A DNA stretch of 64,000 bases. It comes from Chryseobacterium indologenes (lineage in GTDB: Bacteria; Bacteroidota; Bacteroidia; Flavobacteriales; Weeksellaceae). This document shows positions 1 to 8,558 of the stretch, piece by piece (within the stretch, counting starts at the first letter, position 1; every line of letters begins with the position of its first letter). Below the pieces are notes generated by a model. That model did not search any database, was not told the DNA's origin, and saw only the letters and a program-made list of their open reading frames with translations. A program made the position numbers and the translations under genes. The stretch lies in the NCBI GenBank assembly GCA_016025055.1, contig CP065590.1, forward strand, positions 3,844,001-3,908,000. Direction: 5' to 3'.

Positions 1-184
1 TATTGAAGCTCTTAACCAAAAAGAATTCAACGGAAAAACACTGAATGTATCTGAAGCTAAACCAAGAGAAGAGAAGCCAAGAAGAAGCTTCGATAACAAC
101 AGAGGTGGAGGTTATGGTAACAACAACAATAGAGGCGGAGGCTATGGTAACAACAACCGTGGCGGAGGCGGAAATCGTTGGTAA
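1..184 (+). CDS. RNA-binding protein, RRM type, C-terminal fragment
   Basis: Only the last 60 codons are inside the window, read from base 2. The first residues (IEALNQKEFNGKTLNVSEAK) look like the end of an RNA recognition motif, where the final beta strand carries ...G(K/R)xLxVxEA. A basic hinge and a glycine/asparagine tail with repeated GGGYGNNN units follow, and the protein ends in GGGGNRW. Small RRM proteins with such tails are common in Bacteroidota and are thought to act as RNA chaperones or post-transcriptional regulators; that role is family knowledge. A strong hairpin terminator follows the stop at once. The N-terminal RNP motifs lie outside the window, so the family call rests on the tail and the last strand. 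Confidence 0.8.
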   Translation, partial: IEALNQKEFNGKTLNVSEAKPREEKPRRSFDNNRGGGYGNNNNRGGGYGNNNRGGGGNRW

Positions 185-191
185 AAATATA

Positions 192-218
192 GAGCGGCTT
201 TTTAGCCGCTTTTTTTTT
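192..218 (+). terminator. Intrinsic terminator of the RNA-binding protein gene
   Basis: Stem AGCGGCT (193-199) pairs with AGCCGCT (204-210) around a four-base T loop and is followed by a run of nine T. It starts eight bases after the stop codon, the classic rho-independent layout. Confidence 0.9.
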
Positions 219-311
219 ATATAGTTTTCTGATATGGATACTTTATTTCCCGGAAATATATATTGAAAAAACTCAGTTTTTTCATTTGTAAAGTTCAGAA
301 TTCTAATCATA

Positions 312-345
312 AAAAAGGCTGTTTCTACATGAAACAGCCTTTTTT
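312..345. terminator. Bidirectional terminator
   Basis: AAAAAGGCTGTTTC (312-325 region) and GAAACAGCCTTTTT (331-344 region) form a perfect stem with loop TACAT. A-run and T-run flank it on both strands. It overlaps the stop codon of the minus-strand DUF4153 gene, so its main use is probably on that strand. Confidence 0.85.
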
Positions 346-2134
346 ATTTTGGTTTGATCAAGATATATACATCACCGCAATAGATGTTATCCCTCTTGTT
401 GTAAAAGTCTTTTTCTTTCGTGACTTGCTTTAGAATAAGCTTGATATGGTATTTTCCCAGATCATCTTCCACCTTAATATCCGGTACATAGACCGTTCCG
501 GTTTTGCCTTTGTTTTCCTGAAAAAGCTTCATGATCTCAGGGCCTGCTTCTATTTCTTCTTTGTTGTTGAGTATAAGTTTAAAGGAGGACCTTTCAGTGA
601 GTTTATCAATGATTTTAAATTGATCCTCATTCAGTTTTTGCGGATCCTGATTATAACCGGTTACGTTCAGCAGATACTGATAATCATCAATTTTAATGGC
701 TTGTTGTTCAGAAACCATGACAAGTCGTTCCGTGTCATACGAGTCTTTTCTTGTGGTCGTATTTACATGGGTAAATTTTCCCTCAACAGTAAATCGTATC
801 GAATAAAAGTTTCCAGCTTCAATGCTTTTAGTCAAATCTGCATGGTCTTTTTTGTCCAGCAATCCCAGTATAAATTCACTTTGCTTTCTTTCGGCTAAAA
901 ATTGAAATTTATCAGCAATTTCATTTCTGATGGTATCGGTAATTTTTTGCTCAAAATTTATTTTGCCGTTATCCAGTAATTTTTGTTGGTTCAAAACCTT
1001 TAGCAGTTCCGTTCTCTGACTTCTCCGTGCAACACTGAAGGCATTGATATAGGGGAAAATCATGGCAAAAGCTCCAAAAAGAAATAAACTGACCGGGATA
1101 AACTTGATCGTCGCTTTTTTGTTTGAAATAAAATAGATGACCACGCTTAATAACCACAAGGCCAGAAATAAAACGAAATACCTTGGTTCTGTATAACCGT
1201 ATTCCAGAATTCTGGTGAAAATAGCAATAAACAGAAGAGCAACCAACGGGATAATTGTATAATAGAATGCCTTGGAAAAAATCTTAACCCAGGACTTTGC
1301 ATTGGCTTCCTTCAATGGATGAACGAGAAGCAATGCCAGTATTCCTACCATACTATATGCTAAAATAAGATAGGAAACCCAACCTCTCGGCAGCTGCCAG
1401 TGAATCAGAATTTTGAAAGAGTAGAAGTAAAGGATAACTGCATAAATAAGCAGTAACGGAATTAAAATAAACTGCGTGAAAAACTTTAGAACAACAGGAT
1501 AACTTGCATCTTTTTCAAGGGTAGGTAATCCTTTTTCATTGAATAAAAGAAAGATGAAACAACTTCCGGTGATAGCCATTACAAAAAATGTATTGGCATA
1601 CAGTTTATCATTGAAATGGAAATCAAAAAGTTTGTCAATCGCCAGTATTGCCAGTTCAACACCACCTGTTAAAACACCTGTAAATACAGCTGTAAGGAAT
1701 ATATTGACGAATAAATTTTTATTGTATTGCCAGAATCCCAATTCTTTGTTTTTTTCCAGAAACGGAATAAAAGAAACCAGTAAGTGCATTAAAATACCTG
1801 TGACAACAATAAGGTAGGAATAATCGTCGGTGAAATAACTTTTCTTGTTGGGTAATATATTGTAAAAACCAATAAGAAAAGCAATTCCGGCTAATTGCAG
1901 CAAAAGTTCTTTTCCAATTCTTTGCGAAAGCATTGTCATCGCAAACATCAAAGAAATTCCCAGGCATGCACAGATGGTAAATTTTAAACAGGAAGCATAT
2001 AGTTCGAATTGATTTGATGTATCAATCATACAAATAGCCCCGGTTGAGGCCAGTATAGCCATCACCAGGACGACAGGATAACGGAAAATGATTTCAGTTG
2101 TCCGGTTTAAAGTTTCCCGAAATTTTGTTTTCAT
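344..2134 (-). CDS. DUF4153 domain-containing polytopic membrane protein
   Basis: This 596-residue protein has a hydrophobic first two thirds with roughly ten to twelve predicted membrane segments (residues about 15-375), then a soluble C-terminal part of about 220 residues. The fold pattern, opening lines and length match the DUF4153 family, whose function is unknown. It lies 19 bases after a BlaI-like regulator gene, which follows a PAP2 phosphatase gene, so the three probably form one minus-strand operon. An envelope role is likely from context, but no catalytic motif is visible. The first ATG is used and no frame disturbance is seen. Confidence 0.8.
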   Translation of the reverse strand: MKTKFRETLNRTTEIIFRYPVVLVMAILASTGAICMIDTSNQFELYASCLKFTICACLGISLMFAMTMLSQRIGKELLLQLAGIAFLIGFYNILPNKKSYFTDDYSYLIVVTGILMHLLVSFIPFLEKNKELGFWQYNKNLFVNIFLTAVFTGVLTGGVELAILAIDKLFDFHFNDKLYANTFFVMAITGSCFIFLLFNEKGLPTLEKDASYPVVLKFFTQFILIPLLLIYAVILYFYSFKILIHWQLPRGWVSYLILAYSMVGILALLLVHPLKEANAKSWVKIFSKAFYYTIIPLVALLFIAIFTRILEYGYTEPRYFVLFLALWLLSVVIYFISNKKATIKFIPVSLFLFGAFAMIFPYINAFSVARRSQRTELLKVLNQQKLLDNGKINFEQKITDTIRNEIADKFQFLAERKQSEFILGLLDKKDHADLTKSIEAGNFYSIRFTVEGKFTHVNTTTRKDSYDTERLVMVSEQQAIKIDDYQYLLNVTGYNQDPQKLNEDQFKIIDKLTERSSFKLILNNKEEIEAGPEIMKLFQENKGKTGTVYVPDIKVEDDLGKYHIKLILKQVTKEKDFYNKRDNIYCGDVYILIKPK

Positions 2135-2153
2135 GATTTGGTGTTTCAGTGAT

Positions 2154-2654
2154 TTATTCTTTCTTTTTTTTCTTCTTTTTGTCTTTTTCCTTCTCTTTTT
2201 CTTTAGACTTGGCTTTCTTTTCTTTTTTCGGATTTAAAATTTCTTCTGCAAATTCGTACTTTGGCTCCTCTATCTTTACAGGCTTGGCGGGTTTAATCTC
2301 AATTTTAAGATCAAAATATCCCTTTAAGTCATCCTGGGTCAATAGTTTTTCATTAAAAAGGAACTCAAGGATTTCTTTTCCCGAATCATTAAAGAAATTG
2401 TGTGAAAGTTCTTTCAATAAAAACTTTTTATAGTTTTCAAAAGGAACAATGACTGTATATTTAAAAATTCTCCCTTCTTTAACGGTTGACAAATAACCTT
2501 TTTCAACTAATATTTTTAAATAGGTGGAAACCGTATTCTGGTGGGGTTTCGGTTCCGGATGCTGCTCCATAACGTCCTTCAGATAGAAAGATTCCATTTT
2601 CCAAAACAGCTTCATAAAGTTTTCTTCTGCGGCAGTAAGATGATTGATTTTCAT
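2154..2654 (-). CDS. BlaI/MecI/CopY-family transcriptional repressor
   Basis: A 166-residue protein starting at MKINHLTAAEENFM. Residues 5-75 carry the winged helix typical of the BlaI/MecI family: LTAAEENFMKLFW, then a recognition helix in HQNTVSTYLKILVEKGYL, then a wing in the KEGRIFKYT stretch. The C-terminal 50 residues are unusual: a proline/lysine linker followed by an almost pure Lys/Glu tail. The open frame extends upstream to 2804, but that part overlaps the PAP2 gene and is not family-like, so the internal ATG at 2654 is chosen. The usual BlaR1-type sensor protease is absent here, so the signal is unknown. It may autoregulate the PAP2-BlaI-DUF4153 operon. Confidence 0.85.
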   Translation of the reverse strand: MKINHLTAAEENFMKLFWKMESFYLKDVMEQHPEPKPHQNTVSTYLKILVEKGYLSTVKEGRIFKYTVIVPFENYKKFLLKELSHNFFNDSGKEILEFLFNEKLLTQDDLKGYFDLKIEIKPAKPVKIEEPKYEFAEEILNPKKEKKAKSKEKEKEKDKKKKKKKE

Positions 2655-2662
2655 AGAATTTC

Positions 2663-3265
2663 TTAATGTTGAAATTGAATATTGCAATAAAGATAAATAA
2701 AAGATACCATAAAAGCTATTCCAGCGCCCATAAATACTTCTCTCACGGTGTGTCTTTTTAAAATAATTCTGGTAATTCCCACCAGGATAGCTACTCCCAG
2801 CCACGCCAGACCCATTTTCCAGTCTAATGAAAAAAATAGGGCAGCTACAAATACATTGAACGCAGTATGCATAGAGCTTTTAATAAAAAGATTACTGATC
2901 TGAAGTGAAAAAAGTAGGATTAAAATAAACAGCATGACCAGGTCAATATATCCATTCCTTATATAATGAAAGATAAGGTAGGAAATAACACAGACGGCAA
3001 TAAATATATAAAGCGTTTTTCTCTGAATCCGGTTGGAGACGTCCATATTGGTATATCTCCCGGTTTTTACATTCCATACAAGCCAGATAACGGTTGGAAC
3101 AATGATCATTAACAATACAGGAACGAAATAAAGAAGAGAATCATTAAGAGTGTACTGTTTGATACTCATATATATAAAGAATATCACCAAAGACACCAGA
3201 GGGTTGAAGAAATCGGATATAACTTTCGAAATTTTGTGTAACAATGAAGATTTTTTTTCTTCCAT
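2663..3265 (-). CDS. PAP2-family (type 2 phosphatidic acid phosphatase) membrane protein
   Basis: Starting at MEEKKSSLLHKIS, this is a 200-residue protein with about six membrane segments. The phosphatase signature is recognisable but loose: a basic stretch with TGRYTNMDVSNR near residue 75, SSMHTAF in the place of PSGH, and TRIILKRHTVREV in the place of SRxxxxxHxxxD with Glu for Asp. The family removes phosphate from lipids such as undecaprenyl pyrophosphate or phosphatidic acid. Degenerate motifs make activity uncertain. The ATG at 3265 is preferred to the longer open frame because a minus-strand TAnnTTTG box lies just upstream at 3281-3288. It is first in a three-gene operon. Confidence 0.8.
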   Translation of the reverse strand: MEEKKSSLLHKISKVISDFFNPLVSLVIFFIYMSIKQYTLNDSLLYFVPVLLMIIVPTVIWLVWNVKTGRYTNMDVSNRIQRKTLYIFIAVCVISYLIFHYIRNGYIDLVMLFILILLFSLQISNLFIKSSMHTAFNVFVAALFFSLDWKMGLAWLGVAILVGITRIILKRHTVREVFMGAGIAFMVSFIYLYCNIQFQH

Positions 3266-3280
3266 ATTCAAGTTTAAGCT

Positions 3281-3288
3281 CAAATATA
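3281..3288 (-). promoter_or_regulatory. Flavobacterial -7 promoter box of the PAP2 operon
   Basis: Reading the minus strand gives TATATTTG, a perfect TAnnTTTG. A TTG lies 19 bases further upstream (3308-3310), within the flavobacterial spacing. The ATG of the PAP2 gene follows 16 bases downstream. Confidence 0.65.
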
Positions 3289-3737
3289 AGACTATAACCC
3301 CAAAAAACAAATGAAGACAGCGCACTGAAGCGCCTGAGGAATTCTCAGAAGTGATCTCTTTTATAGGCTGAAAAAGCAAAACTGCATGGGGATTTTGTTA
3401 ATAATATTGTAGACAGAACTCTTGGGTTCACAGAATTTTCTCCCAATACCAGCTATTAAAATAACCAAAACAATATGTTAACGATAATTAAAGAGGAAAG
3501 ACGATGAGAATAAAACTGGATGTTTTTTTAATGTTCCGGTCTCATCTGATATTTCAGAAAACCCGCACAAGCAGGGTGATTCTTTAATAATACAAATCAA
3601 AAAGTAAGAGGTATATCTTCACTTTGCGAGCTTTTCTATGGCTCGAAAATTAAGAATAATCAGTTCGGCCTGCAAATAGATTTCAGAGAAAAATCGAAAA
3701 GTTACTTATGCATACAATAAAAACAAAGTTTTTTTCA
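3289..3737. other. Intergenic region between divergent operons
   Basis: About 450 bases separate the PAP2 promoter from the pdhA promoter. I see no convincing reading frame, RNA gene or terminator in it. The sequence has no long repeat; it may hold regulatory sites for pdhA. Confidence 0.5.
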
Positions 3738-3745
3738 TAATTTTG
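3738..3745 (+). promoter_or_regulatory. -7 promoter box of pdhA
   Basis: TAATTTTG matches TAnnTTTG exactly and lies 37 bases before the pdhA ATG. No clear TTG element is seen at the expected distance upstream, so support is partial. Confidence 0.5.
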
Positions 3746-3782
3746 CTCAACTATTTCATAATAAAAAAGCAAGAGCTAACAC

Positions 3783-4784
3783 ATGAAAGAATTTTCTAAA
3801 GAGGTATACCTGAAGTGGTATGAAGATATGACAATGTGGAGAAGGTTTGAAGACAAATGCCGTTCTCTTTATCTAAAACAAAAGATCAGAGGATTTTTAC
3901 ATTTGTATAACGGTCAGGAAGCGATCCCTGCCGGATTCACACATGCAATGGATTTAACCAAAGACAGTATGATTACTGCATACAGATGTCACATCCATCC
4001 AATGGCGATGGGCGTAGATCCTAAAAGAATCATGGCTGAGCTTTGTGGTAAAGCTACCGGAACATCCGGAGGTATGGGTGGATCTATGCACATTTTCAGT
4101 AAAGAACACCGTTTCTATGGAGGACATGGTATTGTGGGAGGACAGATTCCTTTAGGAGCAGGTATTGCTTTTGCAGATAAATATTTTGACAGAAAAGCGG
4201 TGAATATTTGCTTCTTCGGAGACGGAGCTGCAAGACAAGGTTCTTTACATGAAACGTTCAACATGGCTATGAACTGGAAACTGCCTGTAGTATTTGTTGT
4301 AGAAAACAACCAGTATGCAATGGGAACTTCTGTAAAAAGAACAGCCAACCACGAAGATATCTACAAATTAGGATTAGGATACGAAATGCCTTGCCTTGCT
4401 GTAGATGCAATGGACCCTGAAAAAGTAGCCGAAGCTGCTTACGAAGCAATTGAAAGAGCAAGAAGAGGAGATGGGCCAACATTTATCGAAGCAAGAACTT
4501 ACCGTTACAGAGGACACTCTATGTCTGATGCTGAGCCATACAGATCTAAAGAAGAAGTAGCTGTTCATAAGAATGATGATCCGATTGAATTGGTAAAACA
4601 CAGAATTCTTGAAAACGGATGGGCTACAGAAGCTGAACTGGAAGCTATGGATAACAAATCAAGAGATTTTGTTGACGAATGTGTAGAATTTATGGAAAAC
4701 TCTCCTTATCCTGAGGCTGAGAAAATCTATGAATATGTGTACGCTCAGGAGGATTATCCATTCCTAGACAAATTAGAAAACTAA
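3783..4784 (+). CDS. pdhA: Pyruvate dehydrogenase E1 component, subunit alpha
   Basis: A 333-residue protein of the usual length. It is the thiamine-diphosphate-binding half of the E1 heterotetramer that decarboxylates pyruvate and transfers the acetyl group to the lipoyl arm of E2. The TPP motif GDG...NN is clear: FFGDGAARQGSLHE near residue 145 and VVENNQYAMGTS near 174. The phosphorylation-loop type sequence YRYRGHSMSDAEPYR lies near residue 240. The gene is followed after 84 bases by the E2 gene, so they are probably co-transcribed; E1-beta is not in this window. The chromosome segment here is more GC-rich than the average of the window, as expected of a highly expressed gene. Confidence 0.96.
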   Translation: MKEFSKEVYLKWYEDMTMWRRFEDKCRSLYLKQKIRGFLHLYNGQEAIPAGFTHAMDLTKDSMITAYRCHIHPMAMGVDPKRIMAELCGKATGTSGGMGGSMHIFSKEHRFYGGHGIVGGQIPLGAGIAFADKYFDRKAVNICFFGDGAARQGSLHETFNMAMNWKLPVVFVVENNQYAMGTSVKRTANHEDIYKLGLGYEMPCLAVDAMDPEKVAEAAYEAIERARRGDGPTFIEARTYRYRGHSMSDAEPYRSKEEVAVHKNDDPIELVKHRILENGWATEAELEAMDNKSRDFVDECVEFMENSPYPEAEKIYEYVYAQEDYPFLDKLEN

Positions 4785-4825
4785 AAAATAAAAATTAATT
4801 TGAAATTTGAAGTTTGACATTTCTG

Positions 4826-4858
4826 AAATCTCAAATCTCAAATCTCGAATCTCAAATC
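4826..4858 (+). repeat. Heptamer tandem repeat between pdhA and the E2 gene
   Basis: Four full copies of AAATCTC (the fourth with G for the first A) and a partial fifth run without interruption from 4826 to 4858. The repeat sits in the 84-base gap between pdhA and the E2 gene and ends about ten bases before the E2 start. Similar short TCAAATC strings are, from memory, common in Chryseobacterium spacers. Confidence 0.85.
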
Positions 4859-4868
4859 AATATAGATT

Positions 4869-6475
4869 ATGGCAGAAGTAATTACGATGCCCCGCCTTTC
4901 GGATACGATGACGGAAGGGAAAGTGGCGAAATGGCATAAAAAAGTAGGAGATAAAGTAAAAGAAGGAGATATTTTAGCTGAAATTGAAACGGACAAAGCA
5001 GTTCAGGATTTCGAATCTGAAGTAGAAGGTACTCTTTTATACGTAGGTGTAGAAGAAGGCGCTGCTGCCGTTGTAGATTCTGTTTTGGCAATTATCGGTA
5101 AAGAAGGAGAAGATATTTCAGGATTAACAGGTGGGGCTGCAGCTTCCACAACGGATTCTGAAGAAAAAAATCAGAAGAACAACCAAAAGCTGAAGCTCAG
5201 GTTGCTGCTGAACCGGCTGCTGCTGAAGTTCCGGCAGGAGTAGAAGTAATTACAATGCCGAGACTTTCTGATACAATGACAGAAGGTAAAGTGGCGAAAT
5301 GGCATAAAAATGTAGGAGATACAGTAAAAGAAGGTGATCTTCTTGCTGAAATCGAAACAGATAAAGCAGTACAGGATTTCGAATCTGAATTTAACGGAGT
5401 ATTACTGAAGCAAGGTGTTGCAGAAGGTGATGCTGCTCCTGTTGATTCAGTATTGGCAATCATTGGGCCTGAAGGAACCGATGTATCGGCTGTAGGAGCT
5501 CCAAAAGCTGCTGCTCAGACTTCTGAAAAACCTGCTGAACAAAAAACTGAAGCTAAAACAGAAGAAAAAGCTGCTCCGGCTGCAAACTCTTCATCTTCAG
5601 ACAGAGTGGCCATTTCTCCATTAGCTAAGAAAATGGCTCAGGATAAAGGCGTTGATATCAACACTGTTCAAGGTTCAGGAGAGAACGGAAGAATCGTTAA
5701 AAAAGATATCGAAAATTATCAGCCTGCTGCTCAATCGGCTGCTTCAGCTCCGGCTGCAAGTGCTGCTGCTCAGGTTGCTGTGAACTTCGTTCAGGGAGAA
5801 GATACAGAGACTCCAAACTCACAGGTAAGAAATATCATTGCAAAACGTCTTTCTGAAAGTAAATTCTCTGCCCCTCACTATTATCTGATGGTGGAAATCA
5901 ACATGGATAAAGCAATTGAGGCAAGAAAAGAGATCAATTCTATTCCGGATACGAAGATTTCATTCAATGATATGATCATTAAAGCTACCGCTATTGCTTT
6001 GAGAAAACACCCTCAGGTAAATTCAAGCTGGGCAGGTGACAAGATCATCCACAGAGGAAATATCAACGTAGGGGTAGCAGTAGCTATTCCGGACGGATTG
6101 GTTGTTCCAGTATTGAAAAATACAGACCAGATGTCTTACACGCAGATTTCTGCAGCGGTAAAAGATATGGCTTCCAGAGCTAAGAGCAAAGGTCTTAAAG
6201 CTAACGAAATGGAAGGATCTACATTCTCAATTTCTAACCTTGGAATGTTCGGAATCGAAACATTTACCAGTATTATCAACCAGCCAAACTCTGCAATCCT
6301 TTCAGTAGGAGCGATCATCGAGAAACCAATCGTAAAGAACGGTCAGATCGTAGTAGGAAACACCATGAAACTTTCGTTAGCGTGTGACCACAGGGTAGTA
6401 GACGGTGCTACAGGTGCTCAATTCTTACAAACATTAAGAACATATTTAGAGAATCCATTAACATTGTTACTGTAA
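4869..6475 (+). CDS. pdhC: Pyruvate dehydrogenase E2, dihydrolipoamide acetyltransferase (frameshifted)
   Basis: Read across a frameshift this is about 535 residues. It has two N-terminal lipoyl domains, nearly identical to each other, each with the ETDKAVQDFES lipoylation loop (Lys near residues 44 and 172). An Ala/Glu/Lys-rich linker, an E3/E1-binding domain (SPLAKKMAQDKGVD, about 245-280) and the catalytic domain with the HRVVDG active-site motif near residue 508 follow. It moves acetyl groups to CoA in the pyruvate dehydrogenase complex. As written, the first frame stops at 5243 and the second begins before 5255. One extra A in the A7 run at 5164-5170 restores a continuous linker (KKSEEQPKAEAQVAAEPAA). 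Both halves are otherwise intact, which favours a sequence error. A terminator follows. Confidence 0.93.
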
Positions 6476-6496
6476 TTTCTAAGATATAAAATAGTA

Positions 6497-6522
6497 AAAC
6501 CTCCCCAATCGGGAGGTTTTTT
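6497..6522 (+). terminator. Intrinsic terminator after the pdhA-E2 genes
   Basis: AAACCTCCC pairs with GGGAGGTTT around loop CAATC, followed by a run of T. It lies about 20 bases after the E2 stop. Confidence 0.9.
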
Positions 6523-6553
6523 GTTTTTGTACTAATAATGTTATCCCAATATG

Positions 6554-6584
6554 TTGTAAAATCAACAATATGTTACTATTTTTG
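6554..6584 (+). promoter_or_regulatory. Promoter of the LolD-like gene, probably giving a leaderless mRNA
   Basis: TTG at 6554-6556, a 20-base spacer and TATTTTTG at 6577-6584 fit the flavobacterial consensus. The box ends only four bases before the ATG at 6589, so transcription should begin at or next to the start codon. A small inverted repeat, TGTTG/CAACA, lies in the spacer. Confidence 0.6.
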
Positions 6585-6588
6585 AATC

Positions 6589-7256
6589 ATGATTAAAGCA
6601 AAAAATATCCATAAATCTTATGGGAATTTAGAAGTACTGAAAGGGGTAGATATTCATATCAAAATGGGCGAAGTGGTTTCAATTGTAGGAGAATCCGGAG
6701 CAGGTAAATCTACATTGTTGCAAATTTTAGGAACCCTGGATCATCCTACGCAATCGGGTAAGTATGATACTGAAATAGCGATAGCAGGAGAATCATTTAT
6801 TAATATGAATGATAAACAGTTGTCTAAATTCAGAAATCAGAATATCGGCTTTGTATTTCAGTTCCACCAGCTTCTTCCGGAATTTACCGCTTTGGAGAAT
6901 GTATTGCTTCCTACAAGAATAGCCGGAGCCAACGAAAGAGAGGCGATTGAAAAGGCATACGCTTTATTTGAAGATCTGAAGATAGAGCAGAGATTAAATC
7001 ATAAACCCAATCAGCTTTCCGGGGAGAAGCGCAAAGGGTAGCCGTGGCAAGAGCTTTAATCAATTCACCCAAAATTATCTTTGCTGATGAGCCGACAGGT
7101 AATCTCGATTCTAAAAATGCTGATGATCTTCACAGGTTGTTTTTTGACCTTAGGGACAAGTACAATCAGACCTTTGTCATTGTAACGCATAACCCGAATC
7201 TTGCAGAAATTACAGACCGTAAACTCATCATGAAAGATGGAATGATTATAGAATAG
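6589..7256 (+). CDS. lolD: ABC transporter ATP-binding protein, LolD-like (frameshifted)
   Basis: About 222 residues when joined. Walker [10 protein letters not shown] lies near residue 36, the Q-loop in [12 protein letters not shown] near 87, the signature [15 protein letters not shown] near 143, Walker [14 protein letters not shown] near 161 and the H-loop THNPNLA near 196. The order and the [10 protein letters not shown] and TGNLDS sequences place it in the LolD/MacB group, which powers release of lipoproteins or related substrates with a membrane partner that is not in this window. As written it is split at 7021-7024: GGGG must be GGGGG to read LSGGEAQRV. The downstream half otherwise starts at ATG-less gtg/atg codons, so one gene is the sensible reading. 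Confidence 0.9.
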
Positions 7257-7274
7257 CAGCCAACACATTCAACG

Positions 7275-7850
7275 ATGAAAAAATTTATTTTTCTTTTTAT
7301 AATTATGATTTCCTGTTCAAAAGCTGAATCTCAGCAGTTGGATACCACCGCGATACCCGGATCGAAAATTGAGGAGATTAAAAATTATTTAAAAGGAAAA
7401 GACTATAATCAGCAGTTGGCCGTTTTTATAAATTTTAAAATAGCTTCCGGAAAGTATCGCTATTTTATCTATGATCTCAGGACAAACAAAATACTACAGA
7501 AAGCAGTCGTATCTCATGGTTCAGGTTCTGTAATTCCCAGGTCAGAAGCATTGCAATTCAGTAATGCTGAAGGATCTTATCAGTCTTCATTAGGAAAATA
7601 TGCCATTGGAGAAAGCTATGAGGGAAAGTTTGGAAAAGCATATCGGTTGAAAGGATTAGATCCTACAAACAGCAATGCGATGCAGCGGGCTATAGTTCTT
7701 CACTCGTACGGATGCGTTCCGGATAAAGAATCCCAGAAACCGGCTTGCCTGAGCCTAGGCTGTCCGATGCTCTCTGAGAATGCTTTTAAAGCATCTGCCC
7801 AATACATTGATCAGTCAAAACAATCCATTATCTTGTATGCATTTTATTAA
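7275..7850 (+). CDS. Murein L,D-transpeptidase catalytic-domain family protein
   Basis: This 191-residue secreted protein has a signal peptide (MKKFIFLFIIMISCSKAESQ), with a Cys that could make it a lipoprotein. The catalytic region resembles the YkuD_2 family: SHGSGSVIPRSEALQFSN near residue 79, a conserved His in IVLHSYGCVPD near 140, and the active-site Cys in SLGCPMLS near 160. Proteins of this family are thought to bind or cross-link peptidoglycan peptides. It begins 18 bases after the ATPase gene and may share its transcript, but no functional link is known to me. Confidence 0.87.
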   Translation: MKKFIFLFIIMISCSKAESQQLDTTAIPGSKIEEIKNYLKGKDYNQQLAVFINFKIASGKYRYFIYDLRTNKILQKAVVSHGSGSVIPRSEALQFSNAEGSYQSSLGKYAIGESYEGKFGKAYRLKGLDPTNSNAMQRAIVLHSYGCVPDKESQKPACLSLGCPMLSENAFKASAQYIDQSKQSIILYAFY

Positions 7851-7880
7851 AACATAATCTACTATTTATAATTCCGTGCT

Positions 7881-8558
7881 ATGCCTATAAAATTTCTTGC
7901 AGAAGATGACAGACCAAGGGAAAAATTTTTGCAAAAAGGCAAGAATTCGCTTTCCGATTCTGAGTTGTTGGCGATCATAATGGGAAGCGGCAATAAAGAA
8001 GAAAGTTCCGTAGAGCTGGCCAGAAGGATTTTGACTTCGGTAAATAATAACTGGCACCAACTGAGCCTGCTTTCTGTCAAAGATTTGATGAAATTTAAAG
8101 GAATTGGAGAAGCAAAGGCTATTTCGATTGCCTCTGCCCTGGAAATCGGAAGAAGAAGAGCCGGACAGGAAATTCCTGAAAAATCAATTATAGGAAATAG
8201 CCATGACGCCTATGCCATCCTAAAGAACCAACTCTCAGATTTAAGAACTGAAGAATTTTGGGCTATTTTTTTGAACAACAGCAATAAAGTCATTCATATT
8301 GCACAACTGACTCACGGAGGCATAAGCCAGGCTATCGTTGATGTAAGAATACTTTTTAAAATCGCTCTGGAGCACTTTTCTACAGGCGTTATTATTGCTC
8401 ATAACCATCCTTCAGGCAGTGTAAAACCAAGCAGGGATGACCTCAATATTACACAAAAGATTAAAGAAGCTGGACAAACATTAACCATCCAGCTTTTAGA
8501 TCACATTATCATTACACAAGATTCCTATTTTAGTTTCTCCGATTCAGGATTATTATGA
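7881..8558 (+). CDS. radC: RadC family protein (JAB/MPN metalloprotease-like)
   Basis: A 225-residue protein with a helix-hairpin-helix-like N-terminal half (MKFKGIGEAKAISIASALEIG near residue 70) and a C-terminal MPN domain. The zinc site is AHNHPSGSVKPSRDD near residue 173, giving the HxH...D set. RadC proteins were once linked to DNA repair, but their true role is unsettled. The ATG at 7881 gives the standard N-terminus (KFLAEDDRPREKFLQKG). The stop overlaps the start of the next gene by four bases (ATGA), so the two are translationally coupled. Confidence 0.94.
   Translation: MPIKFLAEDDRPREKFLQKGKNSLSDSELLAIIMGSGNKEESSVELARRILTSVNNNWHQLSLLSVKDLMKFKGIGEAKAISIASALEIGRRRAGQEIPEKSIIGNSHDAYAILKNQLSDLRTEEFWAIFLNNSNKVIHIAQLTHGGISQAIVDVRILFKIALEHFSTGVIIAHNHPSGSVKPSRDDLNITQKIKEAGQTLTIQLLDHIIITQDSYFSFSDSGLL

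Noticed and set aside
446-898. 150-residue plus-strand frame inside the DUF4153 gene
   Set aside because: It is antisense to a coherent membrane protein and has no family-like features.
4826-4858. Tandem heptamers as a CRISPR array
   Set aside because: There are no spacers and the unit is only seven bases, so it is a simple tandem repeat.
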